From positions 603,974 through 667,973 of the forward strand of contig VYZB01000223.1 of the NCBI GenBank assembly GCA_013397455.1: a DNA stretch of 64,000 nt. Reading direction: 5' to 3'. The DNA is from Crotophaga sulcirostris. Taxonomy: Eukaryota > Chordata > Aves > Cuculiformes > Crotophagidae. Below are positions 24,353-37,979 of this stretch, one piece after another; position 1 is the stretch's first letter; each line of letters begins with the position of its first letter. The notes beneath the pieces were generated by a model. That model was not told where the DNA came from and did not search any database. It worked only from the letters and a program-made list of their open reading frames with translations. A program made the translations under genes and the position numbers.

Positions 24353-26929
24353 ATATCAGAAATCTTGTGTGACATAGTGCTGAAAACTACAGGTCTGTCC
24401 TGGGGTAGACAGAAAACTTTGAAATTTTCCAGCAAAACATGCAGGCTTTAGAGGACACAAGTGCGTCCCACTGTTGGACAGCATTATGTTCTTGCTCAGC
24501 AATGGTCTCTCCTGACATGCAAATGGACCTCTACTGGGTCTGATGAGGAAGTAATTGAATTCTGAGTTCAGACTTATTCAGCTCTCCGTGACTGAACTAC
24601 AGAAATAGTTTCAGGCCCAAAGGTGCTTCACATACCACTGCAGTTCTTTCATGTGTCAGCTCTGCTAAGCCACTGACTGTGGATCATGACAGAACCATTA
24701 ATCCTCAGTGCCTTAAACAGGAAATCATCCTGTTTTTTCTTCGTAAAACAAAACATTACAATTCTATGGGAAATAGCATCATCCTGCACTTCTGCAGGTA
24801 AATATGACATAATCAGCAAAACAGCTTCATGGACTGACTTTCACACAGTACAGTTATAAACAAGAAAGAGATCTAGGACAACACGTTGCACTTTACAGGG
24901 GTGCCAAGATGCAATCTGATCACCTGCCTTGGACAATCCCCTTTTAACTGATCTATTTTCTGGTGTTTGGGAAGGTAGCCTGTTGGTGAGGAGTCAGACA
25001 GGAGCACAGCTACCAACAAATGCTCAGTGTAGCTTTGTAAGCCACTATCATAAGTCAATGATCTCATGCAAAATGAAGTTCAAATTTACATAGAAGGAAG
25101 AAAGGTCATTGTATCCAGTAGAAATTAGCAAAAATTAACAAAAATTATTATATTCCCAGAGAAGAAAGTGTATTGACTTATTTCTAACAACCATGTTTTG
25201 AAGAGCTGACCTCTGGAGCATGCCCTGTACAGACTTTCCTGTTGCAATCAACATGATTTGTCTGGCGTTAACATGCTTCTTTGCTGAAAAGTCCCTGGCT
25301 GCCTTTCAAGCTCTTGAAAAGACACCAAAGACTTGTTTTGATTTCAAACTATTTTTCAGCACCTCCATGTTGGAGTGCCCTTTATAAAAGTGCCCACAGA
25401 GTCATTTGACAGGGCTGTGTGACTCAGGCACTTAAAAGAAGTAACTAATGTTAGGTGCTGACACCCACACAGAGAATTCTGGACTTCAAAAAAATTACTT
25501 TTCTTTATTCCACTGATTTTCCTGACACTTCCAACTTACTAAGTTATTGTTTATCTTGTAAAAAGACTTTCTTAACCTCAATTTTGAATTAATAGGTCAC
25601 CAAGGAATCTAATACTACGGTAATGCAATTGAAATATCACATCACAATATGGAATTAAAAGAAGCCCACAAATTATTTACAATATGTGTTCATAAAGTAG
25701 TCAAACTTGCAAAATTCCATCAAACCAGTACACCACCACTTTTTTAAAAAAATGCAAATTTTTCTCCAAGGCTCATCCTTTCAAGATGAAACAAATCCTT
25801 CCCTCACATTACCTTTCTATAATACTTAAGAAGTTCTATTGAAATCAGGTGTTGAAAATTTGCAATTATATACTAAGATAGCAACATGCAACCAGTGTCC
25901 CATACTGCTAGCTACAGATAGTAAGTGTAACCACAGACCATCTGGCACCCAGAAAATTTACGTTTTCTGTTTTATCAACAAATGTTCAGGTACCTTTATG
26001 AGCACCATCAAATTCCACAAGGTTTCCATGACGTGTTATCAATGATCAGCCAGCAAACTGTTCAGATTAAATAACTCAAAGTTGAGCTGATAATACAGAA
26101 AATATGGGAGGCAATTGAAGTGAGCTGGATCTTTTGATGTACCAGTTAAACAAAACCACTGCAAAACAGTGCTGGTAAAAGTGAAAATCTTACACAGCAA
26201 AGGCCACAATAGAGCTTTCAGTGCTAAATGTGTTGGGAAAAAAAAAGGAGGTTTGAAGAACCAGTTCATGGTGATCCCTCAGTGTAGACTTCAATCCCTG
26301 CAAAGAGTGCAGATCACCTGGCCAGGACTGTAGCACTGGAGCAGCACGTGCAAACAGACCCCTGTCAGCAGGAAACCTGATCTGAGATACCCAACAGAGA
26401 GAATACCCCTGCACTGATCTGGCCCATAGTGGAAATATGGGGGTTTTTTTGTTTTGTTTCCTGAGCTAGGCCCTTAGGCTAAGATTTTTCAGGGAAGCTT
26501 GAAGAGCACTGCCAGGCTGCACAGGAATTCAGTACTTTACGACCCTTTTTATGCCTTTTGGAAGACCTCAGCCACAGCTATGCTGGCAGTCTCTGCACTG
26601 GAATAAGAAAAGGGAGTCTATGAGCAGAGCTGTAACACAGCTCAGGAAGGGTGGATATGTTTGAGATGGTCCAAATGTTTTTATCAGAAAGAAGGTTCAT
26701 TATAAGCTGAATGCAGCTTAAAAATCAGAAAGATTCAAAGTAACAATTCAAATAAATGTGAGATGTTGTATCTAGTCTTCAGCTGAAATTTGAAAAACTT
26801 GTAAAAAGGAACCACATGGTGGTGGTGGTTCAAAAGTCTGACCATCTTCCTGTATTTAAACAAGGAAATAACTGTGGGTAACTGTTGACTTTGCTAATGG
26901 CATTCCCTGAGTGTATTCTGAGGTTTGCC
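24353..26929. other. Unannotated non-coding DNA
   Basis: I see no gene or clear repeat. Open frames are short (60-76 codons), unrelated to known domains and overlap each other. Confidence 0.5.
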
Positions 26930-27065
26930 TTGCAGATGAGGAAACTGAGTCAGAGGGATTAAGAAAAGGGCCCAAAGCCACAGGCAAATTTCACTGCCAG
27001 GACCAAGTTTATTAGAAGTCCCATGCAGACACCTGACTTCCAGTCACATCACGAGGCCTCTGCTG
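26930..27065 (-). mobile_element. MIR-like CORE-SINE fossil
   Basis: The plus strand reads GCAGATGAGGAAACTGAGTC, followed by GGGATTAAG, GCCCAAAGCCACAG, CACTGCCAGGACCAAG and CACCTGACTTCCAG. This is the order of segments found in the reverse complement of the ancient MIR SINE (bars of 'gatgaggaaactgag', 'gttaag', 'cccaaggtcacacag', 'ggcagagc' and 'ctgactcc'). It is a tRNA-derived, non-coding SINE that depended on LINE machinery. Divergence is high, as expected for an element predating modern birds. Confidence 0.65.
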
Positions 27066-30000
27066 TGTGTTAGAACTACAACTATTCCGTCTGCTGCTAT
27101 GAAACAAGGAGGATTATATCTGTCAGCACTTACAGCTGGGATATTCCTGAGAATTCCTAACATGAAATACTGATGATGCAAACCATTTTTTCAAAGTATA
27201 TTTTTGTTTTGAAGTACTCACAAGCTTGCAGCAGGAAAGGCTACGTAACTACCATAGGGAAATGTTTTTCATGCAGACTAACATAATTTCTCAACTTTGA
27301 AATATGATAGTTTAAATGATGTGTGTATGTGTTCATCTTTCAGCTCCCATACCCCTGCACAACGGGACAGAGTCAGAATTTTTGGCAGAATAACTGTTTC
27401 AACTTCCAGCTTAACAACATCTCAGAAGTGCCAGTACCCTACAAGGGAAGCTCAAAACCTATTACAAGCGTAAGATCACAGAAAACAGGGTAAAGAGAGG
27501 CCACCTTACCTATCTTCTGGTTTCTCTCCAGAATCTAGGCCTGAAATGCCCTTTCTTCACCATCCCCCCACCAAAATCCTTCTCCAGACTCCTGATAAAA
27601 GAAGCAAATTAAATACCAGCTTTCCTTCCAAAACAGCAGTAGGACAATCCTTGAAGACCTCTAGCACAAAGAGCATGGGTCAACTATGGCAGAGAGAAAG
27701 ACAGTTTACAGGGATCCAAATGCTCTAGGCAAAACGGAGTCCAAATTCATAGTTTTCTGTTTACATTGACTCTGAAACCTATTCACTTCCTATGGTAAGC
27801 TGCATAGCCTCAACCCCTTATGAAAATACTGAGGATCGATGTATTTCAATATATTCCAGTGGTAGACTTCTGTTCTATGAAGAATGGTTCTGATTGTCTG
27901 GGTTTGTAAGTTATAATTTCAGTCTTTCTTGCTAATGACATTTGATTTTCTTGAGTTCTCAGGATGTGATGAAAGCCTTCAAAATGCAATATGCCATCTT
28001 TTTTTCCAAATGGAGAACCAAGGTGTCAATAGCATCAGTCATGAAATATTAGCATTCAGGTTTCTGGATGATAAAATAAGGTGACACAAATTCTGACAGA
28101 AGATTCGTGCCAACACCCTATAAAACAGGGTTTCAGTTTTCCACACACTGTGTGTCATCATCTTCTTTTGTGGAGATTTCCATCCAGCCATGTTCAGCTG
28201 CTGCCTGTGGTCCCTCCCCCAGTCCAGTCCCAGACATATCACCTCTGTTCCCTAGGCAAGAAAATTAAGGCTGGGACAGGCAGACTCACTTAACCGCAAG
28301 TCCTCATACACTTCCAATAAATGGAAAGTCTCCAATGGCTGCCTAATTCTCCTCAACCCTTATTTTGTGCTCATAAAACTTCTTTCCCTCACTAGAAGAG
28401 CTGTTTATTTGGTCATTTTTCAGCAGAATGATCACACCAAGTCAGAGCAGAAAACCACCTCCTACCGTCTCCAGTAGTGGCCAACAGAGAAGGCCTACCA
28501 AAGAATATAAAAATGAGGCCAGCACATAGTTCCCTTCTGCACCTCCAGTCTCCAGAAATTTTCAGTTCAGGAACTTCTTGTGCCGGAGGTTGTCTTAGTT
28601 CTAAATGCTCATGTTGGAATTTTTTTACCCATCAACTGGTTCAGGAGTACCATCAGCAATCAGTTTGTACCACCTCTAATGTGCTGGCTTACAGAGGTCC
28701 CAGATCTTTCTTGCTTCCCACGGTTTGCCCCAGTGGTAGTGATTAATGAAGCCAGCTGGGTAAGCTTCTCCCTTGCATTGCAATTGAATATGACAGATGA
28801 ACCTGAGGAGACAGTGTGATGCCACGCAGCATGTCTGACAGCAGGATGGTAACATCACTCATGCACCATGCCCAGCTCTCTCCTTTGCCCCTCTTATTGC
28901 CTCTCAGCTACATGAAGAAACACCACTTGAATTGACTAAGACTAGAGAAACTTACATTCAGACCCCTGTTCTGCAGCTGGTTTCCTATGCAAGCATCAGC
29001 AAGGCAATTTGGGATCTATTTTTTGGCAATGTAAAGAGAGAGGCCCCTTCACAGGTTGAGTCAGAGCAGTTTGGCTCCCGCTTGAATCTCTCTCCAACAG
29101 CATGATTCTCTCCACTGAGTTACAGCTGAAATCCCTTTTGAGTCCTCAACATGTAAAATGAGATAATGCACCATGCTGCCTCTCCAGAGCAGCTGAGGAG
29201 GAAAGACATTAAAGCTTTCTGGTGTTCAAGTACAATGGTGAAGGGGTACATACAGGTAGCAGCTGTTGCCCCTACAGACAACAGCATCAAGTGTAGTAGG
29301 CGAAGTGAAGTAAGTTGGTGGCATCCTTCTTCTGTGAAAATAGCTGGTTTGTTGCCACATCATGAGCAAAGAGGTTCTCCCCCAGTACACTCAGGAGAAG
29401 AAATTTGTAACTGAATTAGCATCTATACCTGACCACACCACCAGTGGGCTTGTGCTCAGACTCTTCACATAGCCCTGATTTTGCCACCCTTTCTTCCACC
29501 TATGTGTTTGCTCCTTCGGAGCTGTGTACAAAGTTGCAACAGATAAGTCACTTGCCATGCTGGGGCAAGAGTAGGGAGAGAGGGTGTTGAAGGAATAGGG
29601 GAGAGGGTACTTGTTTTAAGCTCATTTCTCCTCATCCCTAGCCCTGATGGAATTGTATTCTGCACACACGCTGAAACATTAGCATCGGCTGATTTGGAAG
29701 GAATATTGGAAATGAAGTGATAGCAGAGTAAATGTCAATGCATTCAGTGTGACACAGTGAGCACCAGATCTTAAACAGCTTCATCATTGTGGCATTTACT
29801 GTATCCTGAAATAATATTAATCCCACTGTTGTCTTTCTTGATGGAATCATCCATGAATATGGTTTATGGGACTGGCCAAAGTGCTAATAGGTTAAAAGAA
29901 CAACCTATCCAGTGTTCCACTAAATTAAGGTCGCTTCATGGGATTTAATGAAACAAGTACTGTGTGGGGTTTCAAAGGACGTTCCTGTAATTCATGTCTA

Positions 30001-30334
30001 TTTAGGGCTCCTGCTAACCAGAAACCTAATTTCTTTGAGTAAAATAGGTTTTTGTGAAGCCTGGCCATGTGAAAAAAGCTTTAAAGGGCAATAATCAGAA
30101 GACCTCATCTGTAACACTTTGTTATTTCGGATCAGTGTTTGAAAGTTTGGAGGATGGATTTTTTTTTAAAAAAAAAAAAAGCCAGTCTGCAAATTAATCA
30201 GAACAAATGTATTTCTGCTATTGGTCTCTCATAAAATGCCTGGACAGTTAAAGTGAGACCAAGACACTACAAAGTTACAAATGGTATAGAGGCTTAATAA
30301 GGTAGAGACCCTGCCTCATAGACTAAATAAGTAA

Positions 30335-30420
30335 ATTGGTTCCCGTTTGCCCAATGAGGAGCTGATACTCAAAATGTGTGGGTAAATGGCATCACCTAAG
30401 GCCACTGCCTCAGAAACAAA
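30335..30420 (-). mobile_element. Possible decayed MIR/CORE-SINE fragment
   Basis: The order 'TTCCCGTTTGCCCAATGAGG' ... 'GGGTAAATGGCATCACCTAAG' ... 'GCCACTGCCTCAG' resembles the reverse complement of the MIR core region, but similarity is patchy. It is suggestive only. Confidence 0.3.
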
Positions 30421-31990
30421 ACTGTATTTCCTTCCCCACTTGTACACATATCACTAAATACTGAAATCACTAGTACAGATGTCCACTGTGGAACAGAAAT
30501 ACTAATTTCCCATTAATTTCCCTAATTTAAGGTCCAGTTTCCACCATTTTTTTTTCTTGTGTCCTCGATTCAAAGGAGCATCTATAGCATCTTCTACAAA
30601 GTTATTTTGGAAGCCCCCTTAAATGTGGATGATGCTTGCACCCAGCAGTTAACATCGCTGAGCATCAAAAGACAGAATTTCATTTTAGCAATTTCTAAGC
30701 CTTTAGAGCGAAATAGTAAACATTGCACTTATTGTAGCTTGTGTCCATCGTTTCAGAGTACCAGACGGGGGCTTGTAGAAATTAAACCAGACCAGCCACA
30801 GCGCCTAAGGATTCTGTAGTTTGAACAGTGTTTAGTCATGTCTTGACATTTTACTGTGAAGCAAATACATCATCAGGATTAAACATACCTGACTATCTGT
30901 GGATAATCCATGAGAAGGCTTCACTGGGAAGGAAAAAGAATAACTGTGCCCCAGGAGACAACAGAGGGAATAAGAAACTGGTGAGCTGTGCTTACCAGAA
31001 ACAGGATTAGATCAAGACACCAGAGGTGTTACCTGCTACTGTTAAAAGTGGACCTGCAACGACCACTGCAGACCAAAAATTTCATCGAGGACATGAATTC
31101 ACAGCTGTCTAAGGAAAAAATGATGCCTTTCCATACTTTAGAAAGCTAGAGCCATCTTAGTATTCCCCAGAAGTCCAAAACAAGCTGATTATCAATAGCG
31201 ACACTAAATCTATGACTCTTAGATTCAGATCTTGTATCTTTTCTCTAGATTATGGCAATAGGCTGCTGATATCTGTAAACAGCACATGCAGTTTTGAGGC
31301 AGCTGCCTGCTTCTTGCAGGAAGGAAACTTTTCTGTGCGTACCAAAGGGACAGCCTTCCTGCACATGCTTTAGTTGGTTCTCCCACCCTTGGAAAGAATA
31401 TGTTTCTCCCGGTCTGTCACCTGTACAAGGACTCAACTGTAACATTACACAGCCGTAAGGGTTTAAGGAAAACAAAATCAGAGACAGGACATATTGCAAT
31501 GAAGGTTGTAACTTGAAAGAGGGTTGTGAAAAAAATGCAATTCCAAATTACACTTTGCAATAGGTTACCTTCTTAGTAGCTCTAGTGTCCACTAGGCAGA
31601 ATCCTTAAGACACGCCTTAACCTTTACAGACATGATAGACCTTGGTGTTATATCCTACAAGGCAGAGATTGACTGGAAATGAGACCAATATATATCAGGT
31701 CTGCATGACAGACTGAAACACACACCCACCACAAGAAGAATAAAACCCTCCCTCAAACAGGAACGTGTCTGCATTGTAAGAGAGAGGGGGAAGGTTGATT
31801 TATTTAAACAGTACTTAACTAACAATAAACACCATCAAACCAAAGCAAACGAATGCTCAGCCATTAAAGCATCCATTCAACGGCCCATCTGTCATATTGT
31901 TAAGACCTTTAGAAGTTGTTTAACAAAATGTTAAATAAGATGACATTCAGCAGCACAAAATGCTTGACTGGCTAATGCAACAAAAAGGGG

Positions 31991-32632
31991 TTGGCCTGCT
32001 GGTGTTTGATATACTGCTCTGTGCTACAGGCTGAAAGCTCTGGAGCACACGAGGGGGCTCCCAGGCTGTCGCTTTTTATCTCAGTGAGCAGTGCCAGAAA
32101 ACCAAGAATCACCACAGGCCACTGTCAGCAGCATCACGCAGCAGAGAGGAAGAAAATCCCGGCGCAGACAGGAGAAAGTGTACTATGTAAGAAGAGAAAA
32201 AGGAAGCAGAAAAACAAACTGGCCCATGAAAAGAAAAGTAAGAAAGTCCCAAATTATCATATTTTTGGTGACCCATGCCTCTTTCAAATCCAGATTATTT
32301 TTTTTCTCACCCACCTCATATATTTTATTCTACTTTTGACAGTAAGGTTTGATGGATATGCTAGGAAAATACTTCAGATTGGCTCTGACAGACTATTTAT
32401 TAAATATCTAACAACTTCAAAGGTGGATGCTGTCAATTCAGCAAAGATGCATGTAAGTTTTGTTTGTTTGCCTTCTTATGTGAGAACAGATTATTCTCCT
32501 TCTGTTTTGAGAATGGCAACCTTCATACAACATAACTTTTTAGGAATTGACTTCATTGATGCCAGAGGCTTGTACGGCTTCAAATCCATCATCAGACCTA
32601 AGGTAGTACTACTAGGCAAGGTAGGCAATTAA
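31991..32632 (+). other. Longest open reading frame (213 codons), probably non-coding
   Basis: The frame opens at an ATG and predicts a 213-residue product. It has a lysine/arginine-rich patch (KKRKRKQKNK near residue 68), then a hydrophobic run (LFQIQIIFFLTHLIYFILLL near residue 97) that could pass for a membrane segment. I recognise no family. There is no CpG-rich promoter, no flanking exon pattern, and the composition matches the surrounding AT-rich DNA. In this much sequence one frame of this length is uncommon but not surprising. I treat it as chance unless transcripts or conservation say otherwise. Confidence 0.1.
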
Positions 32633-33660
32633 TAGGCTTCCTTCAGTAGCTGAAGAATAGATAAAACTTTACCCTGAAAAAGCCCACTTCCTAAGGAAAA
32701 AAATCTTTCTTTCAGACCTGCAGAAGGAAGCAAAGGGAAAAAGTCTTTTAAGTTTAGACATGTTAAGAGTTTCCCAAGACATTACTGGACAGCTCTGTTG
32801 TCAGAGATGATGTTCCCCAACACCCAACGACACTAACAAAAATAAGAATCCATAAAAAGCAAATAGCAACATGCAAATGACTGTTAAAAATAAGAGTACA
32901 ATTTCTTTTACAATTTAAATCCTTTCCCTGGCATTACAAGACCTTTTTTAAGACTCAAGGCTTCACAGTACTATGAAATGTAACCCTTTTTCTACCAGTA
33001 TGCTTCAACATACAAGGTTTTTGTTTCCCAAAAACCAGCACATTTCCCTTCACTGTGCTGACAGAGAACTGGGGAAGCTCAGCTGGCAGGTTCAAATTTC
33101 CCAACAGCACAGTATTGACAGTAAGGACAGAGGTCCTAGGAAAATCTGGCCATAAGTGCCATAGGCAGAGGTATCCAATACCTCTTTTTTGTTTCAGAAT
33201 GGTAACAGCTAATACAAGTATAGTATCAGCAGGCAGTACAAATCTTACCTGCTAGTGCTAAATTACTGTCCACATAAAGACAGCCCTGCTAGTCACACAA
33301 GTAGAGCAGCATTGTGTTAAACTCTAGGATATAAGGTCATAACCTAGAGAGCTTACTGATGTTTTCACTGACCCTAGGTGGTGGCCAAATACATACGAGG
33401 ATGAACTATGATTAAAACTAACCAATGTTTCCATGGAGCTTACCGATATAAAAGGAAATCCCTCTGAAAATATTCTTTTAATCAAGTGCTACTTAATACA
33501 TCAAAACTGAGACACAATAAAATCCTAGAAAACAGGAATTCAATATATGCTAGCAAGTTGAGACAAACACCAACTGACAAATGCAGAGTTTACCTTGGCT
33601 GCTAACACATATTAACATCGCAAGCCTTGTTCATGTTGTCATTGATAAACAGATTTCTTA

Positions 33661-33840
33661 CCACAGTATCACAAGGTTGGAAAGGACCTTTGAGATCATC
33701 GAGTCCAACTTATAACCCAACACTAACACCAACTCATCATCTAAACCATGGCACTGAGTGCCTCATCCAATCTCCCCTTAAACACCTCCAGGGTCTGTGA
33801 CTCCACCACCTCCCTGGGCAGCGCATTCCAATGGCTAATT
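33661..33840 (-). mobile_element. CR1 LINE 3' end, 5'-truncated (~180 bp)
   Basis: On the plus strand the sequence reads as the reverse complement of a CR1 tail. It starts with AAGGTTGGAAAGGACCTTTG and ATCGAGTCCAAC, then AACACCTCCAGGGTC, GACTCCACCACCTCCCTGGG and ATTCCAATGGC. It retains the last codons of ORF2 and the 3' UTR. The similarity to the general avian CR1 pattern is high, so this is among the younger insertions here. An A-rich low-complexity run at about 33865-33898 follows at the truncated side. Confidence 0.92.
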
Positions 33841-36800
33841 AATTATCCACTATGAATATGCAACTAAAAATAAAAATAAAAAAACAAAACAAAACACTGT
33901 TTTCCCTTCCTGAACTATATTCTTAGAAAGAAAAAAAATCCGTTCCAAGCTGGCTCTAGAAGGTGCTACAATCACACAATGGTAGTGGTACAATAACTGT
34001 GAACCAGATGTGGACACAGCCAGAGCTTAACAGTAAGAGTGATGAGGAAACTACACAACGCCTTCTCCTTTCAAATGTCCTCCCACAGCCTGTGTCTGCC
34101 TCAGTAAGATCTATTCCAGATGAACAAGGAACCTGGGAAAAGCAAGCAAGATCAGAACACTGTTCCGTTGATGACGTGAGTAAATAACCATATATATAAA
34201 TTTACTCCCTCTCACTGACATTATCTTGGCTGTCAGTAAAGAATACTTACAGGAACATCCCAGAATGGTCATTTTCCAAACTAAGAGCTCTAAAGGTCAG
34301 CCTTCAGTTATACCACATTCAACACCACTGTGACCGTGTCACCTCTTGGGAAATGGGGAGGGATTCTTCAGCAAAACATATGGCAACAGCAGTTTATTTT
34401 ATTACACTGCCGTATTGTTTTGAAGTGAAAGAAGGCATGTAGGGAGAGACAGTATCTTTTATTAGACCATGTATTATTGTTTCTTCCCCATCCTTTTAAA
34501 AGTAGTTTATTTTATGAGTTAAGGGTGACTAGAGCAGAGAAAAGAGCTCTGCGGTAGTACTTACGGACAAGAGAAGAGAAATAAAGATAAAAAGGAAAAA
34601 TAAAGAAGAAATAAAATAAGACAGGTTGATCTATTCAAAAGCTGGCTCATGAGGGTTTTATTTGAGACACACTGGCAGAGTGAGGTGAAAGGAAACAGGG
34701 AAAAAAAAAAAAGACTCATTCCATACAATGAGCATCTGACTACAGACTGATTCAAAGAGCCAACGCAAAACTCCAACCAGGACAGCAGAAAGATTCCCAC
34801 AGTTGCTAGCCCAGCCTCTGTTGTACACAGTCTTCAGTTACAGAACCACAGCTGTGAACATTCAAGCAAGAAAGAGTACGCTATGCCCAATTTTGGACCT
34901 TATAAACCCCCCAGCAAAAATTACATAGAGGAACACCAGCTAGCTGTCTTCTGCGTGGCAAACATGCCAGCTTTGGACACAAAGGAGAGAACAGCATTGC
35001 AGTGGCCTTTATGGTTTTTCTCCTCCATTTTGGGAAATACCTCTACCCTGGTCTGTCTCCCAAGATATTTATGGCAATGAAAGATTTCTGCCTCTGAACT
35101 CACCTGAATAACAGCACACAAGGTAGCAGGAGAGTGCCAGCACGTGGAAATTTTGTTGCTACTATGCCAGGGAACTCCTGGCTTCTGCAGATTCTTTGCT
35201 TGCATGATCATTAGTTAACTTCAAAGAAGCAGCTGACAACCTTCTACAGCTCATGAAGAAAGCTGAAAAGATCAATTACAGAAATGATTAGTATGCAAAC
35301 TATGCCCAGGTTCTGCAGGCAGCTATTCCTCAATAAGTATATCAGAGTCCAAACAAAAGGGTAAATAAATCATCCCAGCCTCTGTTTACAGCAGAAAGAA
35401 TAGTCAAAAAGAAACCTTTAAGGATTTTAACTCTATTGGAAACACCTTCCTCTTTTTCTATCAAATATACTGTGCTGAAACTTCAGTGAGGCTTTTAAAA
35501 CTCAAAACTAAAAAAAGCTCATTAGCCGTAAAAGGACAGATTTGCTTCCTCCTCTGTGAATCAGTCATCCAGCTAATCTACTTCATTCCTTCTCTTTAAA
35601 GCAATCTTGCTGTCATCAATAGTTGTCACTAACTGTACCTTTGTTTTTTGTTACAGAGACAAAGTAACACATTGAAGCAATACCTGTGCTTGCATAGCAT
35701 TAATACAATCGTTTTGCAGTTGGTGAAGTAGGTGTGTACACAGCACCTTTACTGTAAATATTGTTTTCAGGAACTGACAATGTGTGTGTTTAAAAAAAGA
35801 AAGAAAACAAACAAAACACAAACACCACCTTCCCTGTAATAGCCAGTTTCATGAGACTTGAGGCCTCAACCTGCTCAGTGGTTTATGGATAGGATTATGT
35901 TCTTTATAGAAATGGGTGGGTTTTCACCTTTAGAGAAAGAGTCAGGCTTAGCTCCTCTCTAAATACATCAAGAAATCTGCTTTGTGAATGCATCAGGCCT
36001 ATACTCCTTACTAAAATGAACCTGTGCAGCTCCACTGACATCCACAGAGCAGCATCTACTAATAAAAGCACAGGATCTAGGTTATAACATCATGCTATTA
36101 AGGGCCAGTAGCCTCATCAGTCCTCCCCTAAAGAGGGAAAAAAAAAGAGAGAGAGAGATCAAAATATAAAAAACTGAAAACCAGCTACTATGACTGCATC
36201 ATCAAGTTCATCTTTCAGGCAACTTATGTGTGATTGTTTAACCTGAAGTGGCCTTGGACTAGCATGAGACTTACAAAACCTGCAAACCACGTAAGGGGTC
36301 ATTCATTCCTGAGCCTATTTGATTCACACTTTTTCAAAACTAGCAGGACACACGCTGACTTGGTACACTGCCTCACCATAAAGACATTAAACCAGATGTG
36401 CAGCCACTGACTAAGAACACCTTTTCCCAAGCACGTTCTTTCTTCCTGCTGAACTATTTATTATATAGATCGGTCTGCTGAAAGGTTACTGAACCACACA
36501 GCTAACGAAAAAACACAGAGATAGGAGCTGCATCTTTGACTGCAGCAGAATTCCTCAGATCCATGTTGAGCCACAGAGAAGCTGTGCTGCTGTTAAATGG
36601 CTGATTAGTTTATTCTGCCAAACATCTGAGAGCATCATTAGTTACACAAATGGCTTGAATTATGATCAAATGAGCTGAGTAACCTGCTGCCATGATACTC
36701 CACGTGAGTCCTGTTTTATCAGATCTCAACATGTGTTACTCAGTGTGAAGCCATGTCTCCTGGCTCTCTCTGAAGGCTCATCCAGGCCAGGACTTACGGA

Positions 36801-37894
36801 TCTCCTCCTCATCCTGAGGACCACCTTTCCCACTGAACTGTTTTACCCAAAGACTGACTCAGTTTATATTGCCGCCAGCCAAGAAGCATTCACACCTTTT
36901 CAGACATCTTTTGTCCCTTCACTTTCAGACACTCTGTTTGACTATAGGTATGTGCATATGTTGCTTTCTACTTTTAGAAAAAGAAACACATTTCTCCATT
37001 GCTTGAAAGCTCAGTGGTGATGGAAAGGAATTAATGAGATCAGTTTGTCATTTTGCTAAGAGGGGACAAGGCTATCTCTCTTAGACCACAGAAAGAGTAC
37101 TCTGCACAAGATTTACTTCCCTCCTTTATTTTTTGCCGCCACTCCTGCAACCCAAGCATTTATAGCAAAGAGGCCTGGCTCTGCCACAGATGAAGATACA
37201 TCAGCTCAACCAAATTCCAAGAGCAAAAGAATAAATGCCAGTATCTCAAAGCAGCAGTCTTCCAGTCCACTCTCATTTTTGAAGGCTGACACCTGCTGTG
37301 CTAAGTCCCAAGGTTGAGTAAATCCCTTTGTTCCAGCGAATAACAGATTCTTGTATAAGCAAAACCATGGGTTCCAAGTCATATTTCCTTCACAGGGTCT
37401 CTAAACTCTGCTCAGAAGATAAAGGTTCAGGGATTTACTAAACAGGAGATAACTGGTACAGAGTTAACATGGTGGTAAAAAAACCCGTACTGTTCTCAAT
37501 CCAGAGACACTGAAACATTTCATCTTATCCTGCAGTACAAAATAGTGCTCCTGTGCACAATTTACCCCACAATTATTGCATGGAAAGGTATCAAGAATTA
37601 TACAGAGGAACTGATAAAACATTTGTAAGGATAAATCATAAATCAGTGTGTTCTGTCCTTTCTTAGCTTTACAAGTCTCAAAATTAACAGTTTCATTCTC
37701 ACCTCTGGGAATAAATGGTTTCTAAAATCTAAAGTGGAGAAATGTATCACACAAAATCTACGCCACCAAGGACGGTTACACTCGTTTAGCCATGACTGAT
37801 TAATCAAGAAGGTCTGCAGACACTGCCATGCCAGCACGGTCAGGCAAGAAATAAACAGTCAGATTCAGTCCTGAGCTCAGTAGGGAAATAATGA
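33841..37894. other. Unannotated non-coding DNA with purine-rich patches
   Basis: No gene is supported. There is a purine-rich segment at about 34565-34622 (AAGATAAAAAGGAAAAATAA and similar) and a short (GA)n run near 36147-36160. A patch at 36580-36720 looks enhancer-like but carries no decisive motif. Confidence 0.5.
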
Positions 37895-37916
37895 GGTTTC
37901 ACACATGTGTGAAACC
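37895..37916. repeat. 22-bp perfect palindrome
   Basis: Each half is GGTTTCACACA followed directly by its exact reverse complement. It lies 17 bp before the CR1 tail at 37933. It could be a cruciform-prone site or a symmetrical binding site. The proximity to a LINE insertion may be coincidence. Confidence 0.9.
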
Positions 37917-37932
37917 ATGTCCAAAGATGAAC

Positions 37933-37979
37933 TATTGGAGGAGGTAAGGGCCCCTTCCAACCCCAACTATTCTATGATC
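37933..37979 (+). mobile_element. CR1 LINE extreme 3' tail (~47 bp)
   Basis: GGAGGAGGTAAGGGCCCCTT, CCAACCCCAA and CTATTCTATGAT are the last bases of a CR1 element in plus orientation. All of the coding region is missing through 5' truncation. The match to the family end is close. Confidence 0.85.

Larger units (their letters stand above)
27066..33660. other. Non-coding stretch holding the window's longest ORF
   Basis: No gene is supported over this 6.6 kb. It includes an A/T homopolymer at about 30159-30180, a probable SINE fossil near 30335-30420 and the 213-codon open frame at 31991-32632 described separately. Patches at about 29690-29860 and 29930-30270 have the balanced, AT-rich texture of conserved non-coding DNA, but nothing decisive. 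Confidence 0.45.
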
